Of a stretch of 43,483 nt of DNA, positions 35,057-43,445 are shown one piece after another (within the stretch, counting starts at the first letter, position 1; the number at the start of each line of letters is the position of its first letter). Origin of the DNA: Microbulbifer halophilus. Lineage in GTDB: Bacteria; Pseudomonadota; Gammaproteobacteria; Pseudomonadales; Cellvibrionaceae. The notes under the pieces are model-generated. The model had not been told where the DNA came from and made no database searches. It saw only the letters and a program-made list of their open reading frames with translations. The DNA lies in assembly GCF_026183675.1 (NCBI RefSeq), contig NZ_JAPIVK010000035.1, positions 1 through 43,483 of the forward strand, read 5' to 3'. The translations under genes were made by a program, and so were the position numbers.

Positions 35057-35467
35057 TCAGGGAACGCAGCCATGCCTTACCTGATCAGCAAGTATGGAGC
35101 GCCATGTTCGAATGGATTTCACATAGCCTGCGGGCAGATTCTCAGGTAGCTCGTCAATCGCGAACGTTGCGATTCTCTGGTGTTCATGACTGACCAGTGG
35201 CTTGAATTTCCCTGACAGATGACAACCATAGGTAGCAATGAACACATGTCTGGCCGGGATCACTTCGAACAGATAAGTGTCGATAATAACCTTTACATCA
35301 ACATCCACACTGCACTCTTCCCTGAATTCCCTTGCCAGGCAGTATTCAGGATCCTCTCCAACCTCTATACGCCCACCCGGCAGCTCCCATTCATGACGGG
35401 AATTAAGTGCCAGTACCACCTCCTCCGATGGCAACAGCAACACCCCCTTAATCGATACAGGAAACAT
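35057..35467 (-). CDS. Nudix hydrolase
   Basis: A 136-aa single Nudix domain. The box runs GGRIEVGEDPEYCLAREFREE (within GX5EX7REUXEE), with the metal-binding glutamates present; the glycine after EE is replaced by Cys. MutT-like enzymes hydrolyse nucleoside diphosphates linked to other moieties; the substrate cannot be assigned. A GGTGG sequence precedes the ATG. It is convergent with the HxlR gene. Confidence 0.88.
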   Translation of the reverse strand: MFPVSIKGVLLLPSEEVVLALNSRHEWELPGGRIEVGEDPEYCLAREFREECSVDVDVKVIIDTYLFEVIPARHVFIATYGCHLSGKFKPLVSHEHQRIATFAIDELPENLPAGYVKSIRTWRSILADQVRHGCVP

Positions 35468-35597
35468 ACACCACCTTTAAGTAACCAGATGGAAAATGGC
35501 TATCCAGAGCAAATGCAAGGACACACGGATTCAACTTCGGGCAGCCAGGTACTTTATGCAATCCTCTGGCTACGTAATAGACGGCTGAGCGGACCTA

Positions 35598-35755
35598 GTG
35601 GGCCGTGCGAAAAGTTCTGTAACAGTTCGCTGCGCCAAAACGCCCAACTCTGCGTTGAGAAAGCTCGAAATAGAACCACTATCCCGGCGCTTTCTCGCCT
35701 TGATCTGGACGCTTTGGCTGTGCTCCTTTGTTACACAACTTTACGCACGGCCCAC
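35598..35755. mobile_element. 158-bp MITE-like element, copy 2
   Basis: Same length as copy 1 at 23214-23371 but in reverse orientation, with about 97 percent identity over the aligned sequence (five differences counted by eye). It too is bounded by TA (35596-35597 and 35756-35757). Near-identity suggests recent transposition or gene conversion. Confidence 0.85.
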
Positions 35756-35882
35756 TAGCGGATCTCCGTATGAACGACCCGGATGCGCAGAGAACTGCCG
35801 TTCCCCAGTCACAGACCGAGGGAAACACAGAGGGGTATGGTCGACCCATAGGCCACCACCTAATCCTACTTTGCAGATAAGT

Positions 35883-35933
35883 TTGAGAGTACGCCCTCTC
35901 AACTCAACCTCAACCTCAACCTCAACCTCAACC
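35883..35933. repeat. CTCAAC hexanucleotide repeat and flanking palindrome
   Basis: Five perfect copies of CTCAAC (35903-35932) directly follow an inverted repeat TTGAGAG/CTCTCAA (35883-35889 and 35896-35902). They lie just upstream of the hipBA operators. A VEVEVEVEV reading on the minus strand is a product of the repeat and is not coding. The gap 35468-36074 otherwise holds only the MITE and the hip operators. Confidence 0.8.
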
Positions 35934-36065
35934 ATGAGCATTTAAAGAGCCATATAACGGCCTTGTGGATCATAAATTACTCATGAACTTGGTATCTTGC
36001 CCAAGTTGGCCCATAATGAGCATTTAAAAGCCCACAAACCCCCTTGTGGGTCTTAAATTACTCAA
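35934..36065. promoter_or_regulatory. Duplicated nested-palindrome operators of hipBA
   Basis: Two related 50-bp units (35934-35984 and 36016-36065) each have outer arms ATGAGCATTTAA...TTAAATTACTCA and, in the second unit, inner arms CCCACAA...TTGTGGG. They are 82 bp apart, and the second ends 9 bases before the hipB start. HipB-type antitoxins bind palindromes in their own promoter, so these are the likely operators. Confidence 0.7.
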
Positions 36066-36074
36066 ATCAACGGG

Positions 36075-36413
36075 ATGGCGATGAAACGGGCACGCAGCTA
36101 CTCTCGCGTCACAAAGCAGGCGCTCTCGATCCTCGGCAAGCTAATCAAGGCCGGCCGTTTGGAGCGCAAACTTACGGCTACCGAACTGTCTGAACGCGCA
36201 GGCATCACCCGCAAGACCCTCCGCAATATCGAAAACGGCGAAGCCGGTTCTGAGATCGGCATCGTCTTCGAGGTTGCCGCACTTGTCGGCGTCCGTCTGT
36301 TCGATTTCGACGACCGGACACTTGCGATGCACAACGCCCGCCTCGAAGAAAAACTGACGCTGCTGCCTAAGAGCGTTCGCCATGGTAGGCAGGAGGTCGA
36401 TGATGACTTCTAA
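36075..36413 (+). CDS. hipB: HipB-type antitoxin (Xre family)
   Basis: A 112-aa regulator with a Cro/C1 helix-turn-helix (KLTATELSERAGITRKTLRNIENGEAGSEI, about residues 35-64) in a longer HipB-like frame. Its gene ends after the HipA start, overlapping it by 11 bases. HipB normally neutralises HipA and represses the operon. Two ATGs lie close together at the start; 36075 was kept. The alpha-proteobacterial look of the HipA partner hints at horizontal transfer. Confidence 0.88.
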   Translation: MAMKRARSYSRVTKQALSILGKLIKAGRLERKLTATELSERAGITRKTLRNIENGEAGSEIGIVFEVAALVGVRLFDFDDRTLAMHNARLEEKLTLLPKSVRHGRQEVDDDF

Positions 36414-37719
36414 GTTTACGCAGCACAAAGAGGCCTATGTCTGGATTTGGCTGCCGGGAGAAACGCAACCCGTCGTTGCCGGTCGCATCACACAGAACGG
36501 GGATACCTACGACTTCAACTATGGTGCCAGCTATCTGCGCCGCGATGGCGCAATCCCGATCTACGACCCCGAACTTCCGCTCCGCCGCGGCCTGATCGAA
36601 CCGGCCGCCGGCCTGTCAATGGCCAGTTGCATTCGTGACGGCTCGCCCGACGCTTGGGGCCGCAGGGTTATCATCAACCATCTGGTGGGTGCCAAGGCCG
36701 CCGAGACCGAAGCCAGCGACATCACCGAGCTCACCTATTTACTTGAGTCGGGATCGGACCGGATCGGTGCACTCGATTTTCAGCATTCCGCCACGGAATA
36801 CGTTCCCCGCCTCAAGGCAGAAGCGTCCTATGAGGAATTGCTGGAAGCGGCCGAACGGATCGAGAAAGGCGTCCCGCTGACGCCAGCTCTCGACCAGGCT
36901 TTGAACCACGGCACGTCGATCGGCGGCGCCCGTCCGAAAGCCCTGGTCGACAACGGCGATCACAAAATGATCGCCAAGTTCTCGTCGAGCACGGACATTT
37001 ACAGCGTCGTGAAGGCGGAATTTATCGCCATGAAGCTCGCGGCTGTGTGTGACCTCAATGTTGCCCCTGTCTCGATGATCGCGGCTGCCGGCAAGGACGT
37101 GCTGCTCATCGAACGCTTTGATCGCATCAAATCAGAGGCTGGCTGGCAGCACAGAGCGATGGTTTCAGCTCTGACGATGCTCGGTCTTGACGAAATGATG
37201 GCGCGCTATGCTTCTTATGAGGACCTTGCCGAGATCATCCGTCACCGCTTCACCGAGCCAAAGGAAACGCTGCGAGAACTCTACGGACGGATCGTTTTCA
37301 ATATCCTGTGCGGCAACACGGACGACCATGCCCGCAACCATGCCGCCTTCTGGGACGGCGAGATGCTCACCTTGACCCCCGCCTATGACATCTGCCCGCA
37401 GGGGAGAACCGGCAACGAGGCGACACAGGCAATGCTGATCAAGGGTGAAAACCGTATGAGCACGCTGCATAGCTGCCTCGCGGCCGCTCCTGATTTCCTG
37501 CTCAATGACCAGGAAGCCGAGGTCATCATTGAGGACCAATTCGCAACGATTGCCAGTGAATGGAACAGGCTCTGCGAGGAGGCCAAGTTGACCGAGACCG
37601 ACCGAAAGCTCTTTGCCGGCCGGCAGTTTTTGAACAGCTATTGCGTCGAAGGCCTTGGGGCCGAATATAGCGAGCTACGTGAAGGGTTTGAGGCCGCTCG
37701 CGCGCAGCTGCTCGGCTAA
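36403..37719 (+). CDS. hipA: HipA-family serine/threonine kinase toxin
   Basis: A 438-aa HipA. It has an N-terminal subdomain, the regulatory phosphoserine/P-loop region SIGGARPKA (about residue 171), a VSMIAAAGKDVLLIERFDR block, the catalytic loop GNTDDHARNH (about 304-313) and the metal-binding PAYDICP. HipA toxins phosphorylate tRNA synthetases (GltX in E. coli) to stop translation. AGGAGG six bases before ATG 36403 decides the start. Downstream is a guaA-like attachment scar, typical of island-borne TA genes. Confidence 0.93.
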   Translation: MTSKFTQHKEAYVWIWLPGETQPVVAGRITQNGDTYDFNYGASYLRRDGAIPIYDPELPLRRGLIEPAAGLSMASCIRDGSPDAWGRRVIINHLVGAKAAETEASDITELTYLLESGSDRIGALDFQHSATEYVPRLKAEASYEELLEAAERIEKGVPLTPALDQALNHGTSIGGARPKALVDNGDHKMIAKFSSSTDIYSVVKAEFIAMKLAAVCDLNVAPVSMIAAAGKDVLLIERFDRIKSEAGWQHRAMVSALTMLGLDEMMARYASYEDLAEIIRHRFTEPKETLRELYGRIVFNILCGNTDDHARNHAAFWDGEMLTLTPAYDICPQGRTGNEATQAMLIKGENRMSTLHSCLAAAPDFLLNDQEAEVIIEDQFATIASEWNRLCEEAKLTETDRKLFAGRQFLNSYCVEGLGAEYSELREGFEAARAQLLG

Positions 37720-37859
37720 AAAGGCGGCACGGCGAATTTTGGAGACCCAAATTCACTATGCCACTACAGCCACTACATACCAACATTAATGTCATGAAAA
37801 AAAAGTGCTTGGAGCAGCCACAAAGTGCCTGACAATACCAGACAGAAAAACCAAAAAAA

Positions 37860-37877
37860 GCCCGTAATTACACGGGC
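37860..37877 (-). terminator. Intrinsic terminator on the minus strand
   Basis: GCCCGT (37860-37865) pairs with ACGGGC (37872-37877), and seven As (37853-37859) give a U-run in a minus-strand transcript. It sits about 50 bases after the guaA-like stop, as the natural guaA terminator would. Confidence 0.75.
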
Positions 37878-37921
37878 TTAGGCAGGATTTTGTGCTATTG
37901 ACTGCCAGTCAGTGCCAGACA

Positions 37922-37941
37922 GGGAATTATTCCCACTCAAT
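37922..37941 (-). other. guaA 3'-end-like attachment scar
   Basis: On the minus strand 37941-37927 reads ATTGAGTGGGAATAA, encoding the universally conserved GMP synthase C-terminus Ile-Glu-Trp-Glu-stop. No guaA sequence continues upstream. The bases GGGAATTATTCCC (37922-37934) form a perfect palindrome. guaA 3' ends are known hot spots for genomic islands, so this is probably an att core at an island end. The gap 37720-38396 holds no gene; TTTACCGTC-like repeats at 38001, 38013 and 38191 could be integrase arm sites. Confidence 0.5.
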
Positions 37942-38396
37942 CATCAACAAGGGGTCTAACCCATTGAAGGTAAAGGATTTAAAAATGGCTGACAGTGAGC
38001 TTTACCGTCGCGTTTACCGTCAGAATCGCCAGCTCTTTGTTCCCGCGGGTGACGCAGCGATTTTTCCGGCGGCGGTGTTTCTCACACCATCATCAACCAG
38101 GTGACATATTAGCAGAGTTGCAAATGAGCGCGCGACCGCTTAAATCCCAGTTGAATCAAATAGTTTCATCCGTCGTTACGTGAGAGACAATTACCGTCGC
38201 AAAAATCCACGCTCGATTGGGTCGCCATCTCTTCAAATCATCCAACAACAAGGATCATTTGGTGTATACCGCGGCAACTTGTAGTGGGCTTGGATGGTGT
38301 TTCCGGCAGCACCCCCTACTGTCCAAAACCCACCTCCTTCATTCGCCTTATCCAGACATGGAAGCTTATGGGATGTGCTGATGTCGTAGCTATATA

Positions 38397-39776
38397 TCAA
38401 AACTCATCGTCGGAAGGGTCGTAGTCCGACAAGTCATCCGCAATACGCGAGAACCTCTCGCCCTCTTCTCTATAAGACTGTATAGCGCCGACAACTGCTC
38501 TGTCACCCTTGACGACAGCGTCAACCAGGTCCTTGAGATAAGCTGTCGTTTTCGCAGTGGCGCCGAGGTAGCCGGCACGGATAAGGTCGAGAAATGGTCC
38601 CTGCCGCAAATAGCGCCCTGCAAGGCTCTCAAAGCTCACGCGGATAGCCCCACGCGGCCCTTTACATGACGGGTCAGCCCGCAGCCGTTCGAAGTGATCG
38701 ATCGGCAAAACGATCCCAGCATTACCAAGTGCGCCGTCGCGCTTAACGAATTTGAGATAGAAGACCTGCGGGTTCAGACGATACTCGTAAGCGCCGGCCG
38801 GGTGTTCCTGGCTGAACTTACGCATCCGTTCTATCTCGGAGTCAAGATTTGCATCCGGTCGGTAAATCCAGTCGGTTTCATCGTCCTTGCGCCTATCGGG
38901 CTCAAGCATCTTGTATTGGACCGTGACGATATTCTGTCGCGTCGTGTTGACATAGATGAGATCGACACCGAAGACCTTTTCTAACGGCCGGCGATTGGCT
39001 GTAAAGATTTCAAGCCGTTCATGTCCCCGCTCGAATATGGCCTGGCCTGTGATATCGCTGCCAGTCAGTTCGTAGTCAGGAAAGGTGCGTGCGTCATGTT
39101 CGACGACGGAATCTTCCATAATATTGACACGAGCCAGCGCCGTATCCTGCCCTCGGACGAGTTCAACGGAATTCGCTTGATCATCGGGAGAAAGGCCGAA
39201 CGCCCGCAGGGCCGTGTGCACGGCGTCTTCCTGCATTGCATCCATGCCGCGATAGTATTTAGGCGCAAACAATGACGCGACGGCTGCGCGCATTGCACCG
39301 TGATTCGACTCAATGGCTGCCAGTTGTTCGAGAAGGTGAACGCTAAGCTTGGGCGACAATGCGATTACGGACTCGCGGGTAGCCAGTCGCTTACGGAGAT
39401 TACGCCCATGCGCTTTGTCAGTCACAAGCTTGATGATATCCGACTTCGACGAAGGCTTAATATGCGAGGCACGCTTGACCTTGATCCGCGATTCCAACGT
39501 CGTGACAGCGCTGCGTGAGCTGGCCAGCCCGAAGTAAATCTCGCCGCTGTCGTCGCCCCTCCCAATCACCAGACATGCCGTCGGTACGCGAACCTTCTCA
39601 AACAAATCATGCGACCGGGCGATTGTGAATTCATTGGCGCCGCGCCGTGACTCACGCAGGCGCGACCACTCCTCATCATCGAACTGAAAGACCACCAGAG
39701 GTTTCTTCTGGACGAGGCTTTTTAGATTATCGAGCCACCCATCCGCCTGCTTCTTGTCTTTCTTCGTTGAGTTCAT
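38397..39776 (-). CDS. Putative Mrr-like QxK nuclease, third gene of Gabija-like operon
   Basis: A 459-aa cytosolic protein that I do not recognise as a named family. Around residues 266-290 it reads LEKVFGVDLIYVN...IVTVQYKML: an Asp (D272) followed fifteen residues later by Q287-Y-K289. This D...QxK on two hydrophobic strands is the active-site style of Mrr-type PD-(D/E)xK nucleases, so a nuclease role is a reasonable hypothesis. The N-terminus (about 1-100) looks like a separate mixed domain; the C-terminus is acidic (DDLSDYDPSDDEF). The ATG directly follows the helicase stop with no gap, so it is translationally coupled to the OLD nuclease/helicase pair. Confidence 0.8.
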   Translation of the reverse strand: MNSTKKDKKQADGWLDNLKSLVQKKPLVVFQFDDEEWSRLRESRRGANEFTIARSHDLFEKVRVPTACLVIGRGDDSGEIYFGLASSRSAVTTLESRIKVKRASHIKPSSKSDIIKLVTDKAHGRNLRKRLATRESVIALSPKLSVHLLEQLAAIESNHGAMRAAVASLFAPKYYRGMDAMQEDAVHTALRAFGLSPDDQANSVELVRGQDTALARVNIMEDSVVEHDARTFPDYELTGSDITGQAIFERGHERLEIFTANRRPLEKVFGVDLIYVNTTRQNIVTVQYKMLEPDRRKDDETDWIYRPDANLDSEIERMRKFSQEHPAGAYEYRLNPQVFYLKFVKRDGALGNAGIVLPIDHFERLRADPSCKGPRGAIRVSFESLAGRYLRQGPFLDLIRAGYLGATAKTTAYLKDLVDAVVKGDRAVVGAIQSYREEGERFSRIADDLSDYDPSDDEF

Positions 39777-41222
39777 TCACCCTCCCGGGTTCAGCACCGG
39801 GCTGGTCGAGACAATCGTCAGAGACCGAGCTCCACGAGTGAGCGCAACATACAACTCTTTCTTTGAAAGGGATGTTGCGTCAAGAACAATGGCATGATCG
39901 AATTCCAGCCCTTTAACCAGCAGTGTCGTGCCGATCAATCGGCGCCGTCCGACTGGACGGCCCTTGTGGCGAAACTCGCCGTGATATTTTTCGGCGGCTT
40001 CAGCCAGGGACAGCTCCGGATGCAATACAGCTTTGTTAAGTACACCCAAAACCCGGTAGAATAGATCGGCGCGAACGACATTAACACCGGGGGCTTGCTT
40101 CATCGCCAGTAGAAAGCCGATTATGGCGGAACTGTCGAGCGAGGCAAGACAGGCATTGGCCCAACGAGCCGCTTCGGGGTTGCGGGTGTTAGCACGGACA
40201 TTCATGTGTTCACCGCGACGGGTCGCGGCCGGCAAATTCCGCGTAACGGCAGTCATGCACTGTTTGGCGAAGGCAATAACCTCTTTCAAGCGCGCCGCGT
40301 CGGTCCGCGCCCGCTCCAGCTTTCGAATAAACGAAAACAAGGCTTTACCTTCCACCTCCTCGATAGACGAGAAACGGCCTCCAAGGCTCTGCGACAACTT
40401 GTGGCACTTTGCCTTGTACTCCTGACTGCCCCGATGAATGGCAATCACGGTATGACCCCGTTCGCACTGAAAAAAACGGCATATGTTACCCTGCGACCGG
40501 ATAAGCGCTTGCGGATCAGCATTGGCTGGTTTGAACGTAACAGCAGCCGGGCGGCCTGCATTCAGATCGATAGGCTGGCCCTGCTCGATACGTGTACGGA
40601 CATTTTGCAGCCATGAGCCGAGATCACCGGCGCCTGCCTGAATCCAGCGATGCGGCACATCGAGCATGCCAAGACACTCAAAGTTCCCTTCAACGTCACG
40701 CGCCCAATCCACTGGATTTTGGCCTTCAAAGTCGAAGATGCCCTGCAAGGGGTCACCCAACACCCGGCTCGGTAGGTCTCGCGCCAGCTTGAGAACGATT
40801 CCGTGCTGCGCAATCGAACAGTCCTGATACTCATCAACATAGAGCCCATCATAGGATGCGCGCACAATTCTGCGGATAAATTCATGATCGATCAGGCCAG
40901 AACAGGATTCATACAGTGCGTTCCACCGCGCGTTGTTGGCGGGGCGCTCCTCGTTCCAGCCCGATGTACCTGAATACGAAAGCGAAAGTCGTAGAATCCA
41001 GCTTGCGATCGTGTCTATACGGTAAAGCCTATCACTGACACCAAGGATACGCATCTTGCGCCGTAGGGCGTTCACGCCCGCATAGGTGTGGGTCAAGATC
41101 AGTTGCCGTCCAGTGCTACGGGCCGTAGATTCAGCGATCAAGTGTGTCTTACCATATCCAGCGGGGGCAACAACATAGCCAGCCCCTTGATGCGCGGCGA
41201 GAATGGCAGACAGCTCACACAT
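39777..41222 (-). CDS. gajB: UvrD-like SF1 helicase (GajB-like)
   Basis: A 481-aa superfamily 1 helicase, close in length to GajB (494 aa). Motif I is VAPAGYGKTHLI (K25), motif II is YVDEYQDCS (D130-E131), motif III is VLGDPLQGIFDFEG, and the C-terminal motifs include LLVKGLEFDHAIVLDA and ELYVALTRGARSLTIVS. In Gabija, GajB partners the GajA nuclease and is activated by its products. The start overlaps the upstream nuclease gene by eight bases, and the next gene begins right at its stop. The Gabija assignment rests on gene pair and sizes. Confidence 0.85.
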   Translation of the reverse strand: MCELSAILAAHQGAGYVVAPAGYGKTHLIAESTARSTGRQLILTHTYAGVNALRRKMRILGVSDRLYRIDTIASWILRLSLSYSGTSGWNEERPANNARWNALYESCSGLIDHEFIRRIVRASYDGLYVDEYQDCSIAQHGIVLKLARDLPSRVLGDPLQGIFDFEGQNPVDWARDVEGNFECLGMLDVPHRWIQAGAGDLGSWLQNVRTRIEQGQPIDLNAGRPAAVTFKPANADPQALIRSQGNICRFFQCERGHTVIAIHRGSQEYKAKCHKLSQSLGGRFSSIEEVEGKALFSFIRKLERARTDAARLKEVIAFAKQCMTAVTRNLPAATRRGEHMNVRANTRNPEAARWANACLASLDSSAIIGFLLAMKQAPGVNVVRADLFYRVLGVLNKAVLHPELSLAEAAEKYHGEFRHKGRPVGRRRLIGTTLLVKGLEFDHAIVLDATSLSKKELYVALTRGARSLTIVSTSPVLNPGG

Positions 41223-42930
41223 TGTCGATCCATCCCCGCAAGCTGCTGAGCTGCCGGATCAAGTCACTGTCACGGATGGTCTCGTCAGACAAATGGCCGG
41301 AAACAGCAGCCGCCCACTCGCGCCCCCAGCTTTGTCGCTTAAACCAGTCGCTGGCCTTGGCCGCCTTTCCGAGCGCGGTGCGCAATTCCGGACCGTCGGT
41401 CCATGCTACGAAGTCACGATCAAAACCTTCACCATGCTGGGTCTGCACCTGGTCAAGAAGGCGCGTATCGTCATTCCAGATAGTTCGCGCGGCTTCAAAA
41501 GATGCCGTGACAGCCGCCCACGGAAGATCCGCGAACACACGTTCCTCTATGGATAACGCGCCGTCCCATTTAACTACTGTGATGCCGATACCGCACAACG
41601 CCCCTGAATCGTCATTGGAGAATTGGTCATCCGCATCGGAGTCAACCACCACGGCTACATCGTAGCCCAGCGATTTCAGGTTCTCGGCAACCTCTCGAAC
41701 CTTGCCGGCGCCACTCGCATCAAACAACGCAATCCCGCGATAGGCGAAAGACTCCTTGTCTTCAGTGGAAGTCCAGTGATCGTCCAGGCCACGAAGGAAC
41801 CCCACCTCTGTAGCACCTTCACAAACGACAATCTTGGGTGCGAGAAATGCCTCCGCGCCGGAACGGATTTTACCCTGAATGGAATCCGCGATGGCCGGCG
41901 TATTCGCGGCCACTACATCGATCCGGCCACCGTCGCAATGGACGATATGCAGGTCATCAACGGTCAGTTCACGCAACACGACAGGCGAGTGAGTCGTCAG
42001 GAAATATTGCCCCGTCTCGTCATCCTTCAAATGCTCCAATAACCGGGCAATGCGATGCGGCTCAAGGCCGACTTCGACTTCGTCAAACAGGGTGACATGC
42101 GGTGAACGCAGTGCCTGTTTTTGCAGACCGGTCGTCAGCATACGTTTGGACCCGAGGCCGAGCTGACGCAAGGGCATTTCGCCATCATGCAGTGCAAGGC
42201 CCGCCATCCGCACGTTGATAGCATCGGTATCAAGGTGCGCCTTGTAGGACTCGGCTACATTGACACCCAGTGTACGGGCGGTCGTCTCAGCGGTGTCTGC
42301 TACAGCGTCAAAGCCGGTCAAATCCTCCGCCCGACGGGCCTCCAGGGCTGACTTGGCCGCCCGAGCCGCGCCTGCCAGCGATGAGGTAATGTTCTCCGTT
42401 TCGGTGAGCTGACTGAGTATCGAGCCACGCGACCAGGTAAGGTGTCGGTCGGAAACGGCGCCGATCAGGCTGACTGCCACCTTCGCCCGGTCGGTTGCCT
42501 TGAACGGTATACCTTCGTCCTCATCGTTCTTGATGACCGACCAGGACGGTTCCAGATCATCAGACACAGTGAGGCGGATGCGTAGCGCGTCTTCCAGGCC
42601 ATCGCCCGGGTCATCGGTGCGGGTTCGTGTCTCGGTGTTCCAGCCGCACAGCGCATGACCATATTTTTCGAGGTCACGGAAAACGTCGGGCAGATCACCC
42701 AGGATGACTTCTATCATGATTGCGTTTGCCGGACTGCAAAGGTGGAAATCGGCGTCGTCAAACATGAGATTCCATTGCGGATGAAAAACGCGGCGCAGCG
42801 CTTCAAGGATCGTTGACTTTGTCGAATCACCCCGACCAATCAGACAGATTATTTTCGTATCGGGAACCGCCCAATCTAACTCCCGAATGCCACGGAAATT
42901 TCTTATTGAGACGTACCTTATCCGCATCAT
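41215..42930 (-). CDS. gajA: OLD-family ATPase/TOPRIM endonuclease (GajA-like)
   Basis: A 571-aa OLD nuclease, near the length of GajA (578 aa). The ABC-type ATPase half has Walker A GRGDSTKST (residues 32-40, with Thr replacing the usual Gly before KS), signature LGLGSKRML, Walker B LFDEVEVGLEP (D283-E284) and switch His H314 in TTHSPVVL. The TOPRIM half has E371 in VVCEGATE and D430-D432 in VVVDSDADD. Such enzymes nick or cut DNA and are held in check by ATP. With the adjoining UvrD-like helicase it makes the Gabija pair. Two ATGs stand together at the start; the first was taken. Confidence 0.88.
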   Translation of the reverse strand: MMRIRYVSIRNFRGIRELDWAVPDTKIICLIGRGDSTKSTILEALRRVFHPQWNLMFDDADFHLCSPANAIMIEVILGDLPDVFRDLEKYGHALCGWNTETRTRTDDPGDGLEDALRIRLTVSDDLEPSWSVIKNDEDEGIPFKATDRAKVAVSLIGAVSDRHLTWSRGSILSQLTETENITSSLAGAARAAKSALEARRAEDLTGFDAVADTAETTARTLGVNVAESYKAHLDTDAINVRMAGLALHDGEMPLRQLGLGSKRMLTTGLQKQALRSPHVTLFDEVEVGLEPHRIARLLEHLKDDETGQYFLTTHSPVVLRELTVDDLHIVHCDGGRIDVVAANTPAIADSIQGKIRSGAEAFLAPKIVVCEGATEVGFLRGLDDHWTSTEDKESFAYRGIALFDASGAGKVREVAENLKSLGYDVAVVVDSDADDQFSNDDSGALCGIGITVVKWDGALSIEERVFADLPWAAVTASFEAARTIWNDDTRLLDQVQTQHGEGFDRDFVAWTDGPELRTALGKAAKASDWFKRQSWGREWAAAVSGHLSDETIRDSDLIRQLSSLRGWIDNV

Positions 42931-43070
42931 TCCCCCTTACACGGTATTCTTCGTTATATCCATTTAGTCATTTGCCCGCACAGGATGTCACGCTACCTCT
43001 ACAGATATCGAAGCGGATATAAAGCAACAATTGACTATTGAACTATGATTGTCGCAGTCATCCCCTTCGC

Positions 43071-43445
43071 CTAATTAGATTGAGCCGTTTCCCCCTCCAA
43101 CGACAGAGATTGCCAATAAAAAGGAAGAAACGGCGTACGAAAATGACGCGCAGCTAGAATCGGAAGAAAGGTCAATCCCTGCTTGCAGGCTGATATCTCC
43201 TCCGGTTTCAACGTTTTTTCCTGGACAAGTTTCATTCTATCTCTCATCTCTTCAATCGATACATCCAGACTCAAAGGGGCCTCAACAATTCCAGAGTCAT
43301 ACGAGACATTCTGCGTATACAATAAACCGTCCGTATCTTGATCCGGATACCAAATCTGCAACGTACAATCAGGAAAATCCGACTTCACAATTTTACGTAT
43401 CAACTCGTAGCTCTCCTCTAAATTGAGAGCTGCACTCCACCCCAC
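43071..43445 (-). CDS. Hypothetical protein, start uncertain
   Basis: A 124-codon frame from a GTG, soluble, with no known motif. An in-frame TAG lies four codons upstream and there is no ATG, so the gene may be 5'-truncated or frameshifted, or really start at the GTG. It is transcribed toward the defence operon, with a gap of 140 bases to it, and may belong to the same island. Its base composition is lower in GC than the left part of the window. Confidence 0.4.
   Translation of the reverse strand: MGWSAALNLEESYELIRKIVKSDFPDCTLQIWYPDQDTDGLLYTQNVSYDSGIVEAPLSLDVSIEEMRDRMKLVQEKTLKPEEISACKQGLTFLPILAARHFRTPFLPFYWQSLSLEGETAQSN

Noticed and set aside
35741..35941. Minus-strand frame starting VEVEVEVEVE
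   Set aside because: It is produced by the CTCAAC tandem repeat and has no other protein-like feature.
37892..38104. 70-codon frame containing MADSELYRRVYRQ
   Set aside because: It has no recognisable motif and spans the att-like scar; repeated TTTACCGTC words explain part of it.
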